From NCBI RefSeq assembly GCF_900091435.1, contig NZ_FMCS01000002.1, positions 186,001-250,000 of the forward strand: 64,000 bases of DNA, written 5' to 3'. This DNA comes from Micromonospora chaiyaphumensis. GTDB taxonomy: Bacteria > Actinomycetota > Actinomycetes > Mycobacteriales > Micromonosporaceae. Below are positions 57,008 to 64,000 of the stretch, in pieces. The stretch's first letter is position 1. Each line of letters starts with the position of its first letter. The position numbers and the translations under genes were made by a program. Below the pieces are notes generated by a model. That model did not search any database and was not told where the DNA came from. It saw only the letters and a list, made by a program, of their open reading frames with translations.

Positions 57008-57763
57008 TCAGCGGACGCTGCGGGCGAACTGCCGGGCGGCCCAGACCACCCCGGCGACGGCGAGCACCGCGACGATGGTCAGCCCCTGCCAGACCTTGTC
57101 GTTGCCCAGGTCGCCGGCGAAGAGCGCTCGGGTGCCGTCGACCGCCCAGGAGAACGGATTCCAGTCGGCGATGCCCTGGAGCCAGCCGGGGGCGAAGGTC
57201 AGCGGCAGCAGGATGCCGGAAAGCAGCAGCACCGGCTGGGCCACGGTGTTCATGAGCGGGGCCAGCGCGTCCTCGCTCTTGACCTTGAGCGCCACGCCGT
57301 AGGAGACGGCCGAGGTCATGAGCGCGATGAGGGCCAGCATCAGATACGCCAGCAGCAGGTCACCGATGAAGACGCGCAGGTCGAACAGGAGCGCCAGCAG
57401 CGTGATGATCACCGCCTGCACGATCAGCGAGACCACGTCCCGCAGGGAGCGGCCGAGCAGCAGGGCGAGCCGGCTGACCGGGGTGACCCGGGACCGCTCG
57501 ATGACCCCGGCGCGCAGCTCGGCGATGAGGCCGAAGCCCTGGAACAGGCCACCGAAGATGGCCAGCAGCACGAGCAGGCCGGGCACGAAGATCTTGTAGG
57601 CGGCGGCCTGGGTCGGCGCGTTGAGCGCGGGCTTGAGCAGCGGGGCGAAGAGGAGCAGATACATCACCGGCTGGAAGACGCCGACGAAGACCCACACGGG
57701 GTTGCGCAGCAGCAGCTGGATCTGCCGCTGGAAGATCAGCCAGGTGTCGCGGGCGAGTTTCAT
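57008..57763 (-). CDS. ABC-2 type exporter permease (DrrB-like)
   Basis: 251 residues from ATG 57761-57763; six TM helices (FVGVFQPVMYLLLFAPLL, FVPGLLVLLAIFGGLFQGFG, LIVQAVIITLLALLF, LLLAYLMLALIALMTSAVSY, VAQPVLLLSGILLPLTF, LTIVAVLAVAGVVWAARQFA). ERSRVTPVSRLALLLGRSLR and DWNPFSWAVDGTRALFAGDL are DrrB/ABC-2 family features. It lies 17 nt downstream of its ATPase gene. Substrate unknown, perhaps a drug or lipid. Confidence 0.94.
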   Translation of the reverse strand: MKLARDTWLIFQRQIQLLLRNPVWVFVGVFQPVMYLLLFAPLLKPALNAPTQAAAYKIFVPGLLVLLAIFGGLFQGFGLIAELRAGVIERSRVTPVSRLALLLGRSLRDVVSLIVQAVIITLLALLFDLRVFIGDLLLAYLMLALIALMTSAVSYGVALKVKSEDALAPLMNTVAQPVLLLSGILLPLTFAPGWLQGIADWNPFSWAVDGTRALFAGDLGNDKVWQGLTIVAVLAVAGVVWAARQFARSVR

Positions 57764-57780
57764 GACAGTGCTCCCGATGC

Positions 57781-58740
<960 letters not shown>

Positions 58741-58848
58741 GTCTGCTCCTGGTCCTCCGGGCCGGACGCGACCGGCCGCCGATGGTCCGCGAGGAGGACG
58801 CACGGCTTCCCCACGGCTCGCGCAGAGACTAACGCGATATAACTCTTG

Positions 58849-58864
58849 TGGTCAACGTTGATTA
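58849..58864. promoter_or_regulatory. PadR operator candidate upstream of the ABC operon
   Basis: TGGTCAACGTTGATTA contains the perfect palindrome TCAACGTTGA and matches the site in front of padR at 11 of 16 positions (pattern TRGYCAA-NN-TTGAYTA). On the minus strand its GTTGACC would serve as a -35 with TTAGTC 17 nt downstream. It overlaps the padR stop codon. Confidence 0.6.
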
Positions 58865-59476
58865 TTCCGCGTCGGGAGCGCCGTCCTTCCAACCGGACCA
58901 CCCCTCGGCCTGCTCCAGCCCAGCAGGCAGGTACGACACTCCCGACTCGATCCGCTCGGCGATCCGCTCGCACCAGCCCATCTCCGCCTCGGCCCGGGCC
59001 AGCCAGAGCTCGAACATCCAGCCGACGTGGACCGGCTTGCGGTTGCGCACCCAGTCCGAGTCCAGCGAGGCGCGCATCGACTCGACGCCGGCACGGATCA
59101 GGTTCGCCCGGTTGCGCAGCGCCGCCGCCGCCTCGTCGCGCGGCATGGCCGGCAGGAACGAGAAGGCCGCGACGAACGGGTCCGGCGGCTCGTTGAGCTG
59201 CCACCACTGGGCCCGCAGCAGGGTCTCGAACTCCTCGTCGCCCTTCGCCGTCACCTCGTACGTGGTGCGGGCGGGGCGGGCGCCGACCTGCTCGACGGAG
59301 ACCGTCCGGAGCAGCCCCTCGTCGGTGAGCTTCCGCAGGGCGTGGTAGATCGAACCGGGCTGCACGTTGGCCCACTTGTCCGCGCTCCAGCTCAGCAGCT
59401 CACGGCGTACGTCGTAGCCGTGCACCGGCTGCATCCACCGCACCAGGCCCAGAATCATCATCCGCGTTGCCGACAC
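58862..59476 (-). CDS. PadR-family transcriptional regulator
   Basis: 204 residues from GTG 59474-59476. Winged HTH (RMMILGLVRWMQPVHGYDVR RELLSW ... GSIYHALRKLTDEGLLRTVS ... RTTYEVTAKGDEEFETLL) plus the helical C-terminal Vir-type dimerisation domain (VHVGWMFELWLARAEAEMGW CERIAERI). Upstream of a DrrAB-type exporter on the same strand, the classical arrangement for a substrate-responsive repressor. No clear ribosome site, so the mRNA may be leaderless. Confidence 0.93.
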   Translation of the reverse strand: MSATRMMILGLVRWMQPVHGYDVRRELLSWSADKWANVQPGSIYHALRKLTDEGLLRTVSVEQVGARPARTTYEVTAKGDEEFETLLRAQWWQLNEPPDPFVAAFSFLPAMPRDEAAAALRNRANLIRAGVESMRASLDSDWVRNRKPVHVGWMFELWLARAEAEMGWCERIAERIESGVSYLPAGLEQAEGWSGWKDGAPDAE

Positions 59477-59489
59477 CGGACAAGCGTAA

Positions 59490-59505
59490 TAGCCAAATTT
59501 GACTA
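59490..59505. promoter_or_regulatory. PadR operator candidate at the padR promoter
   Basis: TAGCCAAATTTGACTA is symmetric at all but one base pair of its arms and lies 13 nt before the padR start. It shares the TRGYCAA-NN-TTGAYTA pattern with 58849-58864. Confidence 0.62.
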
Positions 59506-59592
59506 CAGTGCGGCATCCCACACTGAGCGATCGTTAGGGCCGAATCCCCGGCCGATACACTCCCGGCAACGACCTCGGGAGGAGCCACCAAG

Positions 59593-61344
59593 GTGCGCAA
59601 GGTACTCATCGCCAACCGCGGCGAGATCGCCGTCCGCGTCATCCGCGCCTGCCGCGACGCCGGCCTGGCGAGCGTCGCCGTCTACGCGGACTCCGACCGG
59701 GACGCCCTGCACGCCACCCTCGCCGACGAGGCGTACGCCCTGGGCGGCGACACCGCGGCCGACAGCTACCTGCGGATCGACAAGCTCATCGACGTGGCCG
59801 CGAGGGCCGGCGCCGACGCGGTGCACCCCGGCTACGGCTTCCTCTCCGAGAACGCCGATTTCGCCCAGGCCGTCCTCGACGCCGGGCTCACCTGGATCGG
59901 CCCCACCCCGCAGGCGATCCGCGACCTCGGCGACAAGGTGACCGCCCGGCACATCGCCCAGCGGGCCGGCGCGCCCCTGGTCCCCGGCACCCCGGACCCG
60001 GTCGGCAACGCCGACGAGGTGATGGCCTTCGCCGTCGACCACGGCCTGCCGGTCGCCATCAAGGCGGCCTTCGGCGGCGGCGGGCGCGGCCTCAAGGTGG
60101 CCCGCACCATGGAGGAGATCCCGCACCTGTTCGAGTCGGCCACCCGCGAGGCGGTCGCCGCGTTCGGCCGGGGCGAGTGCTTCGTCGAGCGCTACCTCGA
60201 CCAGCCCCGCCACGTCGAGGCGCAGGTGCTGGCCGACCAGCACGGCAACGTCATCGTGGTGGGCACCCGCGACTGCTCGCTCCAGCGCCGCCACCAGAAG
60301 CTGGTCGAGGAGGCCCCGGCGCCGTTCCTCACCGAGGCCCAGCGACGGCAGATCCACGACAGCGCCAAGGCGATCTGCCGCGAGGCCGGCTACCACGGCG
60401 CCGGCACGGTGGAATACCTGGTCGGCGCCGACGGCACGATCTCCTTCCTGGAGGTCAACACCCGGCTCCAGGTGGAGCACCCGGTGACCGAGGAGACCTC
60501 CGGCATCGACCTGGTCCGCGAGCAGTTCCGCATCGCCGACGGCGAGAAGCTGCGGTTCACCGAGGACCCGACCCCGCGCGGCCACTCGATCGAGTTCCGG
60601 ATCAACGGCGAGGACCCGGGCCGCAACTTCCTGCCCGCCCCGGGCACCATCACGGCGCTGCGGCTGCCCAGCGGCCCCGGCGTGCGGGTGGACACCGGCG
60701 TCTCGGCCGGCGACGTCATCGGCGGCAACTTCGACTCGCTGCTGGCCAAGGTGATCATCAGCGGCGAGACGCGTACCGAGGCGCTGGAGCGGGCCCGCCG
60801 CGCGCTCGACGAGATGGTCGTCGAGGGCATGGCCACGGCGCTGCCCTTCCACCGCCTGGTGGTGCGCGACGAGGCGTTCACCGCCGAGCCGTTCACCGTG
60901 CACACCCGGTGGATCGAGACCGGATGGAACAACACCGTCCCGGCCTTCACCGCCCCGGCCGGCGCCGTCGAGGGCCCGGCCGAGCGCGAGACCGTCGTGG
61001 TCGAGGTGGGCGGCAAGCGGCTGGAGGTGAGCCTCCCGGCCGGCCTCGGCGGGGGTACGGCGGCCGCCGCGCCCGCCGCGAAGAAGCCGGCCCGCCGGGG
61101 CGGCGGCGCCAAGGCCGGCGCGGCGGCCAGTGGCGACGCGCTCACCTCGCCGATGCAGGGCACCATCGTCAAGATCGCCGTGGCCGACGGGGACACCGTG
61201 GCCGAGGGCGACCTCGTGGTGGTCCTGGAGGCCATGAAGATGGAGCAGCCGCTGCACGCCCACAAGGCGGGCACGGTCAGCGGCCTGGCCGCCGAGGTCG
61301 GCGCGGTGATCACCGCCGGCGCGGCCATCTGCACCATCTCCTGA
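59593..61344 (+). CDS. accA: Acyl-CoA carboxylase alpha subunit (biotin carboxylase + BCCP)
   Basis: 583 residues from GTG 59593, GGGAGGAG upstream. Biotin carboxylase at 1-445 ([74 protein letters not shown]), an Ala/Lys-rich linker and a C-terminal BCCP domain with the biotinylated Lys in EAMKMEQ (~549). AccA3 type: it carboxylates biotin for the accD-encoded transferase. BirA (41238-42113) should modify it. Confidence 0.97.
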   Translation: MRKVLIANRGEIAVRVIRACRDAGLASVAVYADSDRDALHATLADEAYALGGDTAADSYLRIDKLIDVAARAGADAVHPGYGFLSENADFAQAVLDAGLTWIGPTPQAIRDLGDKVTARHIAQRAGAPLVPGTPDPVGNADEVMAFAVDHGLPVAIKAAFGGGGRGLKVARTMEEIPHLFESATREAVAAFGRGECFVERYLDQPRHVEAQVLADQHGNVIVVGTRDCSLQRRHQKLVEEAPAPFLTEAQRRQIHDSAKAICREAGYHGAGTVEYLVGADGTISFLEVNTRLQVEHPVTEETSGIDLVREQFRIADGEKLRFTEDPTPRGHSIEFRINGEDPGRNFLPAPGTITALRLPSGPGVRVDTGVSAGDVIGGNFDSLLAKVIISGETRTEALERARRALDEMVVEGMATALPFHRLVVRDEAFTAEPFTVHTRWIETGWNNTVPAFTAPAGAVEGPAERETVVVEVGGKRLEVSLPAGLGGGTAAAAPAAKKPARRGGGAKAGAAASGDALTSPMQGTIVKIAVADGDTVAEGDLVVVLEAMKMEQPLHAHKAGTVSGLAAEVGAVITAGAAICTIS

Positions 61345-61369
61345 GGGGCTGCCCGCCAACGGCGGGCTC

Positions 61370-62260
61370 TCAGTGGAGGGTTTCGGCGGCCGTGGCGTGT
61401 ACGGCCGCCGTGAGGGCCGCCAGCACCGTCGAGTCGAGGCGCCAGTGCTGCCAGTACAGCGGCACGTCGACGTGGCGCGTCGGGTCCAGGTCGACGCAGG
61501 TGCCGGCGGCCAGGTCCGGCCCGGCGAGCTGCTCGGGGATCAGCGCCCAGCCCAGCCCCCGCCGGACCGCCTCGCTGAACGCCGGCACCGACGGCAGGTA
61601 ATGCGCCGGCGGGTCGAGGTCCTGGCCGGTCACGGCCCGGATGAACCGGTGCTGCACCCGGTCCTTGCGGTCGAAGACGAGCACCGGCGCGGCGGCGAGC
61701 GCCGCGGTGGTCAGCCCGTCGGCGAACCAGCGGCCGGCCAGCGCCGGGGTGGCCAGCGCCCGATAACGCATCGCGCCGAGCCGGCGCACCCGGCAGCCCT
61801 GGACCGGCTCACGCTGGGCGGTGACGGCCGCCATCACCGAGCCGTCGCGCAGCAGCTCGGCGCTGTGGTCCTGGTCGTCCTGCCGGACGTCGAAATGCAG
61901 CGCCGGCTCGACCGGGAGCCGGGCCAGCGCGCCGACGAACCAGGTCGCCAGGGAGTCCGCGTTGACCGCCACGGCCACCCGGGTGCCGGTGCCGGACAGC
62001 GGCCCGCGAGCTTCGGCGAGGGCCTCGCCCTCCAGCAGGACGAGCTGGCTGGCCAGCCGGAGCAGCGGCCGCCCCGCCTCGGTGACCCGGCACGGGCGGC
62101 TCCGGCGGACCAGGACCTGCCCGACCGCACCCTCCAGTGCCTTGATCCGCTGGCTCACCGCCGACTGGGTGACGTGGAGCAGCCGGGCCGCCCCCTCGAA
62201 GCTGCCCTCCCCGATTACCGCGGCGAGCGTACGGAGCTGGGTGGAGTCGACGCCTTCCAT
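61370..62260 (-). CDS. lysG: LysR-family regulator, LysG/ArgP type
   Basis: 296 residues. HTH at ~5-60 (DSTQLRTLAAVIGEGSFEGA ARLLHVTQSAVSQRIKALEG) and effector domain (TRVAVAVNADSLATWFVGAL, FDVRQDDQDHSAELLRDGSV MAAVTAQREPVQGCRVRRLG), hallmarks of ArgP/LysG. Divergent from a LysE-type exporter 68 nt away, the standard amino-acid export switch in which Lys/Arg/His induces the exporter. Confidence 0.92.
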   Translation of the reverse strand: MEGVDSTQLRTLAAVIGEGSFEGAARLLHVTQSAVSQRIKALEGAVGQVLVRRSRPCRVTEAGRPLLRLASQLVLLEGEALAEARGPLSGTGTRVAVAVNADSLATWFVGALARLPVEPALHFDVRQDDQDHSAELLRDGSVMAAVTAQREPVQGCRVRRLGAMRYRALATPALAGRWFADGLTTAALAAAPVLVFDRKDRVQHRFIRAVTGQDLDPPAHYLPSVPAFSEAVRRGLGWALIPEQLAGPDLAAGTCVDLDPTRHVDVPLYWQHWRLDSTVLAALTAAVHATAAETLH

Positions 62261-62328
62261 CAGCTGAGCTTATGCAACGTCAGAAACTTCAGTTGGACTG
62301 GCCGGGGCGGCGCTCGTAGCGTCGTCGC

Positions 62329-62937
62329 GTGCCGCAGGTCCTCGCCTCCGCCCTCGCCGGGCTCACCGTCTCCGCCGCCCTGATCGTCGCCATCGGGGCG
62401 CAGAACGCCTTCGTGCTCCGGCAGGGCCTGCGCCGCGAGCACGTCGTTCCCGTCGTCGCCATCTGCGCCACGTCGGACGCGGTGCTGATCACCGCCGGGG
62501 TGGCCGGGATGGGGTCGCTGGTCGCCGACCGGCCCGGCCTGCTGGCGGCGGTCCGCTGGGCCGGGGCCGCCTTCCTGCTCGGCTACGCGCTGCTGGCGGC
62601 CCGCCGGGCGGTACGCCCCGACGCGCTCCGCCCGAGCGACCGCCCGCCGGCCACCCTCGGGGCGACAGTGCTGGCCTGCCTCGCCTTCACCTGGCTCAAC
62701 CCGCACGTCTACCTGGACACGGTGCTGCTCCTCGGCGGCGTCGCCCAGCAGCAGGAGCACCGGTGGGCCTTCGGCGTGGGCGCCGCCTCCGCCAGCCTGC
62801 TCTGGTTCGCGGCGCTGGGCGTGGGCGCCCGCCGGCTGGCGCCGCTGCTCGCCCGTACCCTCGCCTGGCGGGTGCTCGACGGCGCGATCGCGGCCGTGAT
62901 GGCGGCCGTGGCGGTGAGCCTGCTGCTCGGCGGCTGA
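62329..62937 (+). CDS. lysE: LysE/ArgO-family amino-acid exporter
   Basis: 202 residues from GTG 62329, six TM helices. The LysE motif GLTVSAALIVAIGAQNAFVL RQGLRREHV is complete, followed by AICATSDAVLITAGVAGMGS and FTWLNPHVYLDTVLLLG. It exports basic amino acids, probably lysine and arginine, under control of the divergent LysG-type gene. Confidence 0.94.
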   Translation: MPQVLASALAGLTVSAALIVAIGAQNAFVLRQGLRREHVVPVVAICATSDAVLITAGVAGMGSLVADRPGLLAAVRWAGAAFLLGYALLAARRAVRPDALRPSDRPPATLGATVLACLAFTWLNPHVYLDTVLLLGGVAQQQEHRWAFGVGAASASLLWFAALGVGARRLAPLLARTLAWRVLDGAIAAVMAAVAVSLLLGG

Positions 62938-62956
62938 GCCGGGGTGTTTTCCGTGA

Positions 62957-64000
<1,044 letters not shown>

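Overview
The window is high-GC actinobacterial DNA (mostly around 70% or more G+C, many GTG starts, C/G-ending codons). Gene content points to Micromonosporaceae, most likely a Micromonospora-type genome: PhoH/PIN fusion, DUF4245 next to glpX, GuaB1, an acyl-CoA carboxylase epsilon subunit, a mycosin-like protease cassette, and short palindromic intergenic repeats of the GTTGATCA type. This placement is inference from content; no rRNA or tRNA gene was seen. About 60 protein genes are supported, two of them clearly broken.

Layout. 1-5.9 kb: DUF885 protein (cut by the window edge), mazG, a SurA-like lipoprotein and mfd, all leftward. 6-14 kb: cyclase-family hydrolase, S66 carboxypeptidase, a YhgE/Pip-like membrane protein, ppc, a repeat-rich membrane protein and rmuC. 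14-28 kb: large secreted subtilase, ispH, xseA-xseB, two lipoprotein/DUF4245 genes, glpX with a YdcZ-type exporter, an epimerase/TetR divergent pair, ferredoxin-NADP reductase and rhomboid protease. 28-33 kb: a secreted lytic transglycosylase with a long structured leader and a Crp-like site, phoH, and a cluster of uncharacterised small genes around an HTH regulator. 33-41 kb: otsB, uppS, geranylgeranyl-reductase-like oxidoreductase, membrane protein, pckG, two tandem gtrA genes, PH-domain protein.

41-61 kb holds the scattered acyl-CoA carboxylase locus: birA, carboxyltransferase beta subunit, epsilon subunit, maf and the biotinylated alpha subunit keep the order familiar from other actinobacteria, but blocks of accessory genes separate them. 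These blocks carry an ECF sigma factor with a membrane partner, panE, an M50-type protein, a dead Uma2 gene, a GH25 lysozyme, a Ser/Thr kinase, a three-gene ESX/mycosin-like cassette with a low-GC core, a nonsense-interrupted MFS gene carrying a 47-bp palindrome, and a DrrAB-type ABC exporter with a PadR regulator. 61-64 kb: divergent LysG/LysE-type regulator and exporter, then guaB1 running off the window.

Central carbon metabolism is well represented (ppc, pckG, glpX: the anaplerotic/gluconeogenic node), as are envelope functions (uppS, transglycosylase, lysozyme, S66 peptidase, kinase). The most unusual signals are: four copies of a GTTGATCA palindromic repeat in two subtypes, one supplying the mazG stop codon and one the stop of a membrane-protein gene; a second palindrome read in frame inside a transporter gene; a mosaic low-GC tract crossing two genes of the mycosin cassette; and matched palindromic operators in front of padR and the ABC operon.
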